Origin: Streptomyces fuscichromogenes
GTDB lineage: Bacteria > Actinomycetota > Actinomycetes > Streptomycetales > Streptomycetaceae
DNA length: 64,000 bases
Assembly (NCBI RefSeq): GCF_014645815.1
Contig: NZ_BMML01000007.1
Coordinates: 372,001-436,000, forward strand
Reading direction: 5' to 3'
Part shown: piece by piece, positions 37,148 through 45,082 of the stretch
Position numbering within the stretch: position 1 is the stretch's first letter
How the letters are laid out: each line of letters opens with the position of its first letter
Program-made: the position numbers and the translations under genes
Notes under the pieces: generated by a model
The model's input: the letters and a program-made list of their open reading frames with translations, nothing else
Told to the model about the DNA's origin: nothing
The model's database searches: none

Positions 37148-38347
37148 TCAGCTCTCCGGGGCGTCCCCGAAGTCCGGGATCTCCAGCCTGGCCCCACCCT
37201 GCCGCGCGGACTCGTGCGCGATGATGCCCGGCAGGGTGTAACGGGCGGCGACCCACGCGTTGACCGTCGGCAGAGCGCGCGTGTTGACGGCGGTCGCGAA
37301 GTCGTCCACCAGGAAGTGGTGGCTGCCCTCGTGTCCGTTGTGCAGCGTGTCGAACTCGCGCGGCAGCCGGGCCCGGTCGTGCACCGGTGCGGACCCGGAG
37401 GTGAACGCGGCCCGCAGCTCCGGCGCGATGTGCTGGAGCGAGGGGTCGTCGGGGGACATGGTCGGCTTGGGTTCGAGCAGCTCGCTGATGTCCTGGACAC
37501 CCTTCTTGTCCTGCCACAGCGCCACCGTCGCCAGCTGTTCCATGCTGGCCTCGGTCCCGAAGAACCGGAAGCGTGATTCGCGGATGTGCGACGGGTAGCC
37601 CACCCGCCGGAACTCGTTGGTGCGGAACGAGCCGCCGCCGGCCACCTCGAACAGCGCGGTCGCGTTGGAGATGTCGTTGCCGAACTGGCTGACGTCCTTG
37701 TCGAAGACGCCGTCGCCGCGGTCGTCGGTGACGCCGATCGCCGACACGCTCACCGCGTGGGTCTGCCAGGCGCCGAGCACCCCGCCCACCGCGTGCGTGG
37801 GATAGAGCAGCGGGGGGTAGCTGGCGGTCGCCTTCCAGTTCTCGCCGCCGCTGTAGCGGTAGGCGTCGTAGAAGCCGAGGTCCATGTCGTGGACGTAGTC
37901 GCCCTCGGCGTAGAAGAGCCGCCCGAAGGCGCCCTCGGCGATCTGGTTGCGGGCGTGCACGGTGGCCGGGTTGTACTGGCTGGTCTCGCCCATCATGTAG
38001 GTCAGGCCGGTCGCCTTGACCGTGTCGATGATCGCGGCGATCTCCTCGGTCGTGATCGCCATGGGGACCGCCGAGTACACGTGCTTGCCGGCGTTCAGGC
38101 CCGCCAGGACCAGCGGGCCGTGCGTCCAGCGCTGGGTGAAGATCGCTACCGCGTCGACGTCGGACTCCAGCATGGCCTCGTACGACGGGAAGGTGCCCGC
38201 CAGACCCTGGGCGGCGGCGAGCCTCTCCGCCCGCTCGGGCAGCAGGTCGGTGACGTACACGTCGCCGACCCCGGGATGGGCCTGGAACAGAGTGGCGAAC
38301 TGGCCGGAGAACTGTCCGGCGCCGACGATGCCGAGTGAGAAAGTCAT
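37148..38347 (-). CDS. Gfo/Idh/MocA-family sugar oxidoreductase
   Basis: A 399-aa NAD(P)-dependent dehydrogenase with Rossmann motif LGIVGAGQFSGQFATLF, the strand DVDAVAIFTQRWTHGPLVLAGLNAGKHVYSAVPMA (the usual EKP lysine motif reads SAVPM here) and the C-terminal alpha/beta domain with THAVGGVLGAW. Loss of the lysine of EKP is notable and occurs in some family branches, so catalysis may be altered. It is divergent from a ROK regulator 141 bp away, which strongly suggests a sugar-catabolic role under that regulator. The sugar is unknown. No clear Shine-Dalgarno sequence precedes the ATG. Confidence 0.83.
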   Translation of the reverse strand: MTFSLGIVGAGQFSGQFATLFQAHPGVGDVYVTDLLPERAERLAAAQGLAGTFPSYEAMLESDVDAVAIFTQRWTHGPLVLAGLNAGKHVYSAVPMAITTEEIAAIIDTVKATGLTYMMGETSQYNPATVHARNQIAEGAFGRLFYAEGDYVHDMDLGFYDAYRYSGGENWKATASYPPLLYPTHAVGGVLGAWQTHAVSVSAIGVTDDRGDGVFDKDVSQFGNDISNATALFEVAGGGSFRTNEFRRVGYPSHIRESRFRFFGTEASMEQLATVALWQDKKGVQDISELLEPKPTMSPDDPSLQHIAPELRAAFTSGSAPVHDRARLPREFDTLHNGHEGSHHFLVDDFATAVNTRALPTVNAWVAARYTLPGIIAHESARQGGARLEIPDFGDAPES

Positions 38348-38488
38348 GGGGGTTACTTTTGCTGCGGAAGAATCTTGCCGTCAAGGGGCGGAAGGAAGTC
38401 GGAAAGGTGTGAGGAGGGCGCTTATGCGGCGCACCCGGCGCACAGTAGGGTGGCTTGGTTGCTTCAACTCCGGAAGAAAAGGAATGCC

Positions 38489-39637
38489 GTGACCGACTGG
38501 CTGCCGCTGAGCCCCGCGGAGCGCTCCGTGGCGATCGAGGTGCTCGTCCACGGCCCGCTGTCGCGTACCGAGCTGGCCCGCCGGCTGAACCTCTCCCAGG
38601 GCAGCCTCACCCGCCTCACCAAGCCGCTCATCGAGTCCGGCCTGCTCGTCGAGGCCCCCTGGGCGGGCGCCCCGGCGGAAGCGCGGCAGGGCCGCCCCTC
38701 GCAGCCGCTCGGCGTGGTCGCCGAATCCCGGTCCTTCCTCGGCTTCAAGATCACCGACGAGATGGTCTACGGCGTCGTCACCAGTCTCAGGAGCGATATC
38801 GTCGCCCGCCTCGACCGGCCGCTCACCGGCCATGACCCCGAGTACGTCGCCGACCTGCTGGCCGCGATGACGGCCGAGCTGGCCGGCCGGCACCCCGCCG
38901 TCGCGGGCATCGGCATCGGCGTCGGCGGGTTCGTGCGCGAGTACGCGGTGGTCGGCGAGTCGCCCTACCTGTCCTGGCGGGACGTTCCGCTGGCCGGGCT
39001 GGTCCGGGAGCGCACCGGGCTGCCGGTCGTCGTGGAGAACGACGTGGCCGCCCTGGTCGAGGCCGAGACCTGGTTCGGCGCCGGACGCGGGCTGGACCGC
39101 TTCGTCGTGCTCACCATCGGCGCCGGCATCGGCTACGGCCTGGTGCTCGGCGGCCGTCGGGTCCCCTGTGCCGAGGAGGACCGCGGCTTCGGACGGCACT
39201 GGATCATCGACCCGCAGGGCCCGCTCACTCCGCAGGGCGAGCGCGGCAGCGCCGTGTCGCTGCTCACCATCCCCAGCATCCGCTACCAGGTCCGCGCCGC
39301 CACCGGCCGGGACGCGTCGTACGAGGAGATCCTGGCGGCCGCCGCCGCGCGCGAGCCGATGGCCGCACGGGTGATCGGCGAGGCCGGCCGGGCGCTGGGC
39401 ACCCTGCTCGCGCAGATCGCCAACTTCGTCATGCCGCAGAAGATCCTGCTCGCCGGGGAGGGGGTCGGCCTGATGGAGGTGGCCGGCGACGCGGTGCGGG
39501 ACATGATCCGCACCCACCGGCATCCGCTTGCCGCCCCGATCAACCTGGAGACCAAGGTCTCCGACTTCCACGACTGGGCGCGCGGCGCCGCCGTGCTGGC
39601 CATCCAGGTGCTGGTGCTCGGCCGGACCGGCGGCTGA
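38489..39637 (+). CDS. ROK-family transcriptional regulator
   Basis: A 382-aa regulator with an N-terminal winged helix (LSPAERSVAIEVLVHGPLSRTELARRLNLSQGSLTRLTKPLIESGLL, residues 5-55) and a ROK domain (FLGFKITDEMVYGVVTSL, GIGIGVGGFV, VVENDVAALVEAETWFGAGRG, LTIGAGIGYGLVLGG, QKILLAGEGVGLMEVAG). The zinc cluster of ROK kinases is missing, so it is a repressor or activator only. GTG 38489 is preceded by AAAAGG. It is divergent from the Gfo/Idh gene, its likely target. The intergenic 38348-38488 lacks the GTTAGGAA-type operator seen near the other two ROK genes, so its recognition sequence probably differs. Confidence 0.87.
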   Translation: MTDWLPLSPAERSVAIEVLVHGPLSRTELARRLNLSQGSLTRLTKPLIESGLLVEAPWAGAPAEARQGRPSQPLGVVAESRSFLGFKITDEMVYGVVTSLRSDIVARLDRPLTGHDPEYVADLLAAMTAELAGRHPAVAGIGIGVGGFVREYAVVGESPYLSWRDVPLAGLVRERTGLPVVVENDVAALVEAETWFGAGRGLDRFVVLTIGAGIGYGLVLGGRRVPCAEEDRGFGRHWIIDPQGPLTPQGERGSAVSLLTIPSIRYQVRAATGRDASYEEILAAAAAREPMAARVIGEAGRALGTLLAQIANFVMPQKILLAGEGVGLMEVAGDAVRDMIRTHRHPLAAPINLETKVSDFHDWARGAAVLAIQVLVLGRTGG

Positions 39638-39736
39638 ACTGCCGTTACCGCCCGCCGGGGCGCTGTCACGCGGCACTGTCACGGGGCACCGAACTCCCGC
39701 CTGTGCTGGACACATTGACGTGATGAGTAACACGGT

Positions 39737-39754
39737 CCGATATATCCCTATCGG
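39737..39754. promoter_or_regulatory. Short inverted repeat upstream of a 51-aa gene
   Basis: CCGATA (39737-39742) and TATCGG (39749-39754) flank TATCCC. It lies in a locally AT-rich stretch 50 bp before the next start and may be an operator. The evidence is its symmetry only. Confidence 0.4.
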
Positions 39755-39802
39755 TCGTACTTACTCACGGCGCCTTCACCTCGTCCGGCATATGCTCACA
39801 CC

Positions 39803-39958
39803 ATGTCCACCACTGTTGAAGCCGTCACCGAGCGATCGGCCGACGAGGTCAACGAGGAGATCCGGGCCCTGTGGCTCCGGTCGGGCGGGACACTGAGCAC
39901 CGAGCAGCGCGAGGAGTACCAGCGGCTCGTCCTCGAATGGGCGGCGGCAACCCCGTAG
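39803..39958 (+). CDS. Small hypothetical protein, 51 aa
   Basis: ATG 39803 opens a 51-codon frame encoding MSTTVEAVTERSADEVNEEI, RALWLRSGGTLSTEQREEY and QRLVLEWAAATP. It is acidic and helical, with strong third-position GC bias and a plausible helix-turn-helix-sized length. I believe similar short proteins occur widely in Streptomyces, without known function. TATGCT lies 6 bases before the ATG, which suggests a leaderless transcript. A good hairpin follows at 39991, supporting an independent transcription unit. Confidence 0.7.
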   Translation: MSTTVEAVTERSADEVNEEIRALWLRSGGTLSTEQREEYQRLVLEWAAATP

Positions 39959-39990
39959 CGGCCGGACCAGGCGGCCCGACCGCCCGTCCC

Positions 39991-40022
39991 GGGCACCCGC
40001 AGCGGACGGGTGCCCTTCTCCT
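39991..40022. terminator. Hairpin terminator between convergent genes
   Basis: GGGCACCCG (39991-39999) pairs with CGGGTGCCC (40007-40015) around CAGCGGA and is followed by a pyrimidine-rich run (TTCTCCT). It terminates the 51-aa gene and faces the protease gene ending at 40064. Confidence 0.8.
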
Positions 40023-40063
40023 GATCTCTTAGGACCTCGCGCGGCGGACCGCTCCGTCCCCCG

Positions 40064-41437
40064 TCAGCCCCAAGTGGCCGAGTAGTAGCGCTGGTAGGCT
40101 TTGCGGTCCTGCTCCGAGCGGATGAACCGGGTCCCGACCAGCGCGATCAGACTGCCCCCGACCACCAGCAGGCCCGGCCCGATGTTTCGGGTGTCCGTGA
40201 GCCGGGCGATCAGACTGGTCTCCTCCCCGGTGACCGGCGCCGTGGAGCCCGGCGTGGCCGTGCTCGGCGCGATGGCGCTGTGGTTGGCTGACGCCGACGG
40301 CGCCGGCGCGGCGCTCTGGCCCCCGGCGGCCTGCTTCGTCACGATCAGCTGGACGTTCAGCGCGGCCATCGCCCGCGTCACCGGCTGGAAGAACGTCACC
40401 CCGCCCGTGGTGCAGTCACCGCTGCCGCCCGAGGTCATCCCCAGCGCAATGCCGTTGGAGAACAACGGGCCGCCGCTGTCGCCCGGTTCGGCGCACACAT
40501 TGGTCTGGATGAGCCCGGTGACCGTGCCCTCGGGGTAGTTGACGGTCGCGTTGAGCGCGGTCACCGTGCCGTCGTGCAGACCGCTGGTGGAGCCGCTGCG
40601 GAACACCTTCTCCCCGACCGTCGCATCGGCCGCCCCGGTGATCCGCACGCCCTGGCCGTTGCCGATCGCGACCACGTCCGCGTTGTCACCGGCCTTCCCG
40701 GACGCGTACTGGATCAGCGAGAAGTCGTTGCCCGGGAACTGCGTGTTGATCGTGGTGCCCAACTGCTGGTTGCCCTGGCTGTCGTCGAACCAGATGGTGT
40801 TGGCGGGACCGCAGTGACCGGCGGTGAGGATGAAGTCGGTGGTCCCGTTGGTGACGTTGAACCCCGCCGAGCAGCGGCCGCCCGTCGACAGGATCGGCTG
40901 CGCCCCGTTGAGCCGGGTGGTGAACTTCCCCTCGGAGCGCTGCATCTGCACGAAACTGCCGATGCCCGCGGCGACCCGCTTCAGGTCCGACCAGTCGGAG
41001 GAGGAGACCGTGCTGTCCGCCTCCACCATCACCTGGTTGGTCTTGTAGTCCACCGCCCACGCGGTGCCGGCCACCCGCGGTGCCGCCTTCAGCGTGGCGG
41101 TGGCCGCCTTGAGCTCGTTCATGCTGTGCGACACCATCTTGGGCTCGGCGCCCGCCTTCTTCACCGTCGCCGCGGCCTGTGCGTCGGTCACCGCGACCAC
41201 CGGCCTGCCGTCGGCGCCGATCCAGCTGCCCGCCGTACGGGCCGTGCCGAGCTCGCCCACCAGCGCGGCACCGGTGTTGCCGGCCTCGGTCGCGGAGCCG
41301 GAACTGAACGGGACGGCGGACGTGCCGGGAGTCTCGCTCGCCATGGCCGTGGTGACCATCGCGCCTCCCAGAAGGAGTCCGCCGACCGCCGCCAGCTGTG
41401 TCCCCCGCCGGACGACCCGTCGTCGTGCGTGCCTCAT
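40064..41437 (-). CDS. Secreted S1-family (streptogrisin-like) protease with C-terminal membrane anchor
   Basis: A 457-aa exported serine protease. Signal peptide residues 1-33 with an Arg-rich start (MRHARRRVVRRG). A propeptide of about 140 residues follows, with the alpha-lytic-type pro region (AAPRVAGTAWAVDYKTNQVMVEADSTVS). The catalytic domain has GGRCSAGFNVTN, the histidine in LTAGHCG, aspartate in NDFSLIQY and serine in CAEPGDSGGPLF. An Ala/Ser/Pro linker (AAPAPSASANHSAIAPSTATPGSTAP) then leads to a transmembrane helix (NIGPGLLVVGGSLIALVGTRFI) and a charged tail. The membrane tail is unusual for streptogrisins and suggests a surface-tethered enzyme. The start is supported by GGGAG. Confidence 0.9.
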   Translation of the reverse strand: MRHARRRVVRRGTQLAAVGGLLLGGAMVTTAMASETPGTSAVPFSSGSATEAGNTGAALVGELGTARTAGSWIGADGRPVVAVTDAQAAATVKKAGAEPKMVSHSMNELKAATATLKAAPRVAGTAWAVDYKTNQVMVEADSTVSSSDWSDLKRVAAGIGSFVQMQRSEGKFTTRLNGAQPILSTGGRCSAGFNVTNGTTDFILTAGHCGPANTIWFDDSQGNQQLGTTINTQFPGNDFSLIQYASGKAGDNADVVAIGNGQGVRITGAADATVGEKVFRSGSTSGLHDGTVTALNATVNYPEGTVTGLIQTNVCAEPGDSGGPLFSNGIALGMTSGGSGDCTTGGVTFFQPVTRAMAALNVQLIVTKQAAGGQSAAPAPSASANHSAIAPSTATPGSTAPVTGEETSLIARLTDTRNIGPGLLVVGGSLIALVGTRFIRSEQDRKAYQRYYSATWG

Positions 41438-41626
41438 CCATGGCTCCCGAACCCCGAACGCGCGGTGCCTGCACCGCGGGGCCCTCCGGTCGTCGAGCGC
41501 CCTGCATTCCATACGTGGGCGGCCCGCGGGGTGTTCACGGCGTTGGTGATCTTTACGATCCCGTGGCAGTACGGCCCGGCCGCACGCCTCGTTCCGGTGC
41601 CGGCCACGGCCGCCTATCTTGATCCC

Positions 41627-42796
41627 ATGGCCAGCATCCAGGAGAATCCGGGCGAACCGAACCCGCTGCGCGCCCTCACCCTCGACCGGCTGCGATGTCG
41701 TACCAGCATGAAATGGCGCACCTACCCCGAGGACGTGCTCCCGGTCTGGGTCGCCGAGATGGACGTGCCGCTCGCCGCGCCGGTCGTCCGCGCGGTCACG
41801 GCGGCGATGGAACTCGGGGACACCGGCTACCCGGCGGGCACCGCCTACGCCGAGGCGCTCGCCGCGTTCGCGGCGAAACGCTGGGGCTGGGACGGGCTCG
41901 ACCCGGCCCGCACCGCGATCGTCCCCGACGTGATGCTCGGCGTGGTCGAGATGCTCCGGCTGGTCACCGGGCCCGGCGACCCGGTGGTGGTCAACTCGCC
42001 GGTGTACCCGCCGTTCTACCAGTTCGTCGGCCACCTGGACCGGCGGGTGGTGGAGGCCCCGCTCGGCGTCGGCGGGCGGATCGACCTCGACGTGCTGGAG
42101 GCGACGTTCCGCGGGCTGGGCGGGGTGCGGGCCGGCTATCTGCTGTGCAGCCCCCACAACCCGACCGGCACCGTGCACACCGCCGCCGAGCTCGCCGCCG
42201 TCACCGCCCTCGCCGAGCGGTACGGCGTCCGGGTCGTCGCCGACGAGATCCACGCCCCGCTGACGGCCCCGGGCGTCGGCTTCGTCCCCTATCTGAGCGT
42301 GCCGGGCGCGGACCGCGGACTGGCGCTGATGTCCGCGTCCAAGGCCTGGAACCTCGCGGGCCTCAAGGCCGCGCTCGCCCTCGCCGGACCCGGCGCCGCC
42401 GCCGACCTCGCCCGCCTGCCGGAGGAGGTCAGCCACGGTCCGAGCCATGTCGGCGTCATCGCCCACACGGCCGCCCTGACCGACGGCACGGCCTGGCTCG
42501 ACGCCCTGCTCGCCGGCCTCGACGAGAACCGGCACCTGCTCGCCGGCCTGCTCGACCGCCATCTGCCCGGCATCCGGTACCAGCCCGGCGAGGCCACCTA
42601 CCTCGCCTGGCTCGACTGCCGTGCGCTCGGCCTGGGCGAGGACCCGGCCGAGTTCTTCCTGGAGCGCGGCCGGGTCGCCGTGAACTCCGGCATCCCCTTC
42701 GGGACGGGCGGCGCCGGGCACGTACGGTTCAACCTCGCCGCGTCGCCCGAGGTGATCACGGAGGCGGTACGGCGGATGGCGGCGGCGCTCGGGTGA
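41627..42796 (+). CDS. MalY/PatB-family PLP C-S lyase/aminotransferase
   Basis: A 389-aa fold-type I PLP enzyme of the cystathionine beta-lyase (PatB/MalY) branch. It shows RTSMKWRTYPEDVLPVWVAEMDVPLA near the start (the MalY/PatB signature with WVADMD-like motif), CSPHNPTGTVHT, VADEIHAPLT and the PLP lysine in LMSASKAWNLAGLKAALA. Likely activity: beta-elimination of cystathionine or S-substituted cysteines. TATCTT lies 6 bases before the ATG and no Shine-Dalgarno sequence is present, so the mRNA is probably leaderless. The next two plus-strand genes show the same arrangement. Confidence 0.88.
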   Translation: MASIQENPGEPNPLRALTLDRLRCRTSMKWRTYPEDVLPVWVAEMDVPLAAPVVRAVTAAMELGDTGYPAGTAYAEALAAFAAKRWGWDGLDPARTAIVPDVMLGVVEMLRLVTGPGDPVVVNSPVYPPFYQFVGHLDRRVVEAPLGVGGRIDLDVLEATFRGLGGVRAGYLLCSPHNPTGTVHTAAELAAVTALAERYGVRVVADEIHAPLTAPGVGFVPYLSVPGADRGLALMSASKAWNLAGLKAALALAGPGAAADLARLPEEVSHGPSHVGVIAHTAALTDGTAWLDALLAGLDENRHLLAGLLDRHLPGIRYQPGEATYLAWLDCRALGLGEDPAEFFLERGRVAVNSGIPFGTGGAGHVRFNLAASPEVITEAVRRMAAALG

Positions 42797-42827
42797 GGCG
42801 CGGCCGTCCGGCTGCCATCATGGCCGT

Positions 42828-43586
42828 ATGCGTGTGCTGATACCGCTTCCCGACCGGGACTTCGACGTGACCGAGGTGGCCGTGCCCTGGCGGGAGCTGA
42901 CCCGGGCCGGCCATCAGGTGGTGTTCGCCACCGAACGCGCCGGAACCCGGCTCGCGGCCGACCCGCGGCTGCTCACCGGCGTCCTGTTCGGGCAGCTCGG
43001 CGCCGCCGACGAACCCCGGCGCTGGTACGAACAGCTCACCGCCGCACCGGAGTTCACCGCCACCGTGGCCTGGGCCGACCTCGACGTCACCGGGTTCGAC
43101 GGGCTGCTGCTGCCCGGCGGACACGCGCCCGGCATGCGCCAGTACCTCGGCTCGCCCCAACTCCGGGACCAGGTGGGGAAGTTCTGGGCGCTCGGGCGCC
43201 CGGTCGGTGCGATCTGCCACGGCGTCCTCGTCCTCGCCCGCACCCTGGACCCGGCCACCGGGCGCAGCGTCCTGTCCGGCCGCCGCACCACCTGCCTGCC
43301 CAAGTACATGGAGCGCACCGCCTACTTCACCACCGCCTGGCGCCTGGGCCGCTACTACCGGACCTACTCCGCCTACGTCGAGGACGAGGTGCGCGCCGCC
43401 CTCGCCGACCCGACCGGCCAGTTCGAGCGCGGCCCTCGCGAGCTCACCCGGCGCGGCACCGCGAGCGACGACAGCCCTGCCTTCGTCGTCGAGGACGGCG
43501 GCTATCTTTCGGCGCGCTGGCCGGGCGACGCGTACCTTTTCGCCCGGAAGTACCTCGACCTGCTCGGCCGGTGTTCGGATGCGTGA
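42828..43586 (+). CDS. DJ-1/PfpI-like type 1 glutamine-amidotransferase-fold protein
   Basis: A 252-aa cytoplasmic protein with the nucleophile elbow GAICHGVLVLA (Cys near residue 130), the glutamate-bearing strand GFDGLLLPGGHAPGMRQYLG and a long insertion after the elbow (GRSVLSGRRTTCLPKYMERTAYFTTAW). Homologues include chaperone/deglycase-like and protease-like members; the activity here is not predictable. CATCAT lies 6 bases before the ATG, so the transcript may be leaderless. It starts 31 bp after the PLP enzyme gene but with its own apparent minus-10. Confidence 0.83.
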   Translation: MRVLIPLPDRDFDVTEVAVPWRELTRAGHQVVFATERAGTRLAADPRLLTGVLFGQLGAADEPRRWYEQLTAAPEFTATVAWADLDVTGFDGLLLPGGHAPGMRQYLGSPQLRDQVGKFWALGRPVGAICHGVLVLARTLDPATGRSVLSGRRTTCLPKYMERTAYFTTAWRLGRYYRTYSAYVEDEVRAALADPTGQFERGPRELTRRGTASDDSPAFVVEDGGYLSARWPGDAYLFARKYLDLLGRCSDA

Positions 43587-43631
43587 GCGCCGCTGCCATG
43601 GCCGGAGTGCGCCGTCGTTCGGCTGCGGCGC

Positions 43632-43676
43632 CGTGGTGGCTGGTCACGCAGTTCCCCGCGCGCCTTCGGGGCGCGC
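43632..43676. repeat. Streptomyces-type dispersed intergenic hairpin element
   Basis: GTGGTGGCTGGTCACGCAG leads into TTCCCCGCGCGCCTTCGGGG. From memory, sequences of the form TGGTCGCGCAGTTCCCCGCGCCCC...GGGGCGC are scattered widely between genes in Streptomyces genomes. The 3' part forms a hairpin: GCGCGCC (43658-43664), TTCGG loop, GGCGCGC (43670-43676). It may serve as a terminator of the preceding gene. Confidence 0.65.
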
Positions 43677-43692
43677 TACGGTGCCGAACTCC

Positions 43693-43701
43693 GTCTAGAC
43701 T
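43693..43701 (+). promoter_or_regulatory. Putative minus-10 of a leaderless gene
   Basis: TAGACT at 43696-43701 lies 6 bases before the ATG at 43708. It overlaps the palindrome GTCTAGAC (43693-43700). The geometry fits transcription starting at or next to the start codon. Confidence 0.55.
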
Positions 43702-43707
43702 CCGGGC

Positions 43708-44106
43708 ATGGACGACACCACCGGCACGGCGGCCCTCGACCGGCTCGGCGCCGGCAAGTACCTGCTGGTCACCAGCTACCGCAAGGACGGCACCCCGGTC
43801 CCCACCCCGGTGTGGGTGGTGCGGGACGGGGACACGCTCGGCGTCTGGACGATCGCCGACTCCTGGAAGGTCAAGCGCATCCGCCGCCGCGCCGATGTCA
43901 AGGTCGGCCCCTGCGACCTGCGCGGCGGCCCGACCGGGGACCCGGTCCCGGCGACCGCGGAGATCACCGACGCGGCCACCACCGCCCGCTACCGCGCCCT
44001 CATCGCCCGCAAGTACGGCCTCACCGGCCGCCTCACCCTCCTCGGCAGCCGCCTCCGCCGCGGCCTCGACGGCACCGTCGGCATCCGGGTCACCCTGACG
44101 CCCTGA
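43708..44106 (+). CDS. PPOX-class F420/FMN-dependent oxidoreductase
   Basis: A 132-aa split-barrel flavoprotein-like protein of the pyridoxamine 5'-phosphate oxidase superfamily. The motifs YLLVTSYRKDGTPVPTPVWVVRDGDTLGVWTIADSWKVKRIRRRADVKVGPCDLRGGPTG are typical of the actinobacterial F420-binding (FDOR-B-like) group. The cofactor and substrate are inferred. Probably leaderless (see the adjoining element). It converges on the shortened DUF4440-like gene; a duplicated 13-bp sequence (GAGCGAGACGTCC at 44113 and 44127) lies between them. Confidence 0.83.
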   Translation: MDDTTGTAALDRLGAGKYLLVTSYRKDGTPVPTPVWVVRDGDTLGVWTIADSWKVKRIRRRADVKVGPCDLRGGPTGDPVPATAEITDAATTARYRALIARKYGLTGRLTLLGSRLRRGLDGTVGIRVTLTP

Positions 44107-44148
44107 CATCCGGAGCGAGACGTCCAGAGCGAGACGTCCGGCCCGGTG

Positions 44149-44436
44149 CTACTCGACTCCGGGCGGTACGACCGTGGCGTGGTGGTAGTACATCCGCCAG
44201 CCGCTCCGCGCATCGCGAAAACGCCACAGGGAGCTGTGCCGGGAGCGGCGGTCGCCGAGGCGGGCCTCGAAGGTCGCCTGCACCAGACCCGGAGCGAGAA
44301 GGACACCGGTCATGCCCGACGGCTCGTACCACGGGCCGTCCTTCGACGCACCCGGCCTGTCCGGCAGTTCGGCGAGCACCTGTTCACCGGTGAACCTCCG
44401 GCCGGACGCGCCCACCTGGGCCGTCTCATCGTCCAT
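44149..44436 (-). CDS. Shortened DUF4440/SnoaL-like protein
   Basis: A 95-aa protein matching the second half of NTF2-like DUF4440 proteins: VGASGRRFTGEQVLAELPD, YEPSGMTGVLLAPGLVQATFEARLGDRRSRHSSLWRF and the terminal GWRMYYHHATVVPPG. Remembered relatives are about 130-140 aa, with about 40 residues (helices plus LLHPDFTEFGASGR-like strand) between an MDDETA-like start and VGASGR. Here MDDETAQ joins VGASGRR directly, so an in-frame internal deletion is likely, and the cone-shaped fold would be incomplete. It may be a decaying gene. AGGATG six bases upstream suggests a leaderless start. Confidence 0.65.
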   Translation of the reverse strand: MDDETAQVGASGRRFTGEQVLAELPDRPGASKDGPWYEPSGMTGVLLAPGLVQATFEARLGDRRSRHSSLWRFRDARSGWRMYYHHATVVPPGVE

Positions 44437-44488
44437 CGGGCCATCCTGGCGCAGCGAACCGGGCAAGGGGCAACCGGATTTCCGACTG

Positions 44489-44908
44489 TCAGGTCCAGGC
44501 GCGGTACGGCTCGTCGAGGAGTTGGAAGACCGGCTCGCCGCGCACCGGGTCGCGGGTGGTGGAGAGCTTGACGCGGTCACCGCTGTGGATGCCGATCGGC
44601 GGGCCCATGACCCGGCCCCGTACGACGAATCCCTCGGCCATCTCGATCAGGGACACATTGCGCGCCGCGGGCGTGTTGCGGTGCACCACCGTCGAGTGGC
44701 GGACCGTGCCGGTGCCCTCGCTGTGCTCCGTCCGCAGCTCGCTGCACTGGCACACCGGACACAGCAGCCGGTGGTACATCGCGGTGCCGCACCAGGTGCA
44801 GCGCTGGTAGACGATGGCGTCCTTGGCACGGTCCACGGGCACGGGGTCGAGAACGCCCGTCGCGAATCCGACCGCCGACTGCGCGGCGCTCGTCGAGTGG
44901 TGGTACAC
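44489..44908 (-). CDS. DUF35/OB-fold zinc-ribbon acyl-CoA-associated protein
   Basis: A 139-aa protein with an N-terminal rubredoxin-like zinc ribbon (YQRCTWCGTAMYHRLLCPVCQC, four cysteines) and a C-terminal OB fold (STVVHRNTPAARNVSLIEMAEGFVVRGRVMG and GDRVKLSTTRDPVRGEPVFQL). Such proteins accompany thiolases and lipid or steroid side-chain enzymes as acyl-CoA-binding partners; none is adjacent here. I chose GTG 44908 nine bases after AGGGAG rather than the longer frame to 45049. A palindrome at 45010-45024 links its control to the TetR gene upstream. Confidence 0.8.
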   Translation of the reverse strand: MYHHSTSAAQSAVGFATGVLDPVPVDRAKDAIVYQRCTWCGTAMYHRLLCPVCQCSELRTEHSEGTGTVRHSTVVHRNTPAARNVSLIEMAEGFVVRGRVMGPPIGIHSGDRVKLSTTRDPVRGEPVFQLLDEPYRAWT

Positions 44909-45009
44909 GCTGGTCAACTCCCTGCGCTCGCCCGGAATCCCGCGTGTCCGGACCCGGCCGGGCACGCCTGTGCCCGGTCCGCGGTGCCACCGTGCACGCC
45001 GACAGCGTA

Positions 45010-45024
45010 TGGCACTCAGTGTCA
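45010..45024. promoter_or_regulatory. TetR-type operator before the DUF35 gene
   Basis: TGGCACT-C-AGTGTCA is a 15-bp palindrome with a single mismatch pair. Its first 12 bases (TGGCACTCAGTG) are repeated exactly upstream of the TetR gene at 45869. Confidence 0.7.
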
Positions 45025-45082
45025 GTCGTAAAGGCACTGCGTACCCCAAAAATGGGTTCTTCGGATCGCTCGGCGGATCCGC

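Noticed and set aside
43693..43700. GTCTAGAC as a DasR-type (dre) operator
   Set aside because: Only the inner eight bases match; the flanking GG/CC positions of the dre consensus differ, and the sequence overlaps a TAGACT minus-10 of a likely leaderless gene.
44113..44139. Duplicated GAGCGAGACGTCC as an operator
   Set aside because: It lies between the 3' ends of convergent genes, where an operator has no promoter to control; more likely a small local duplication.
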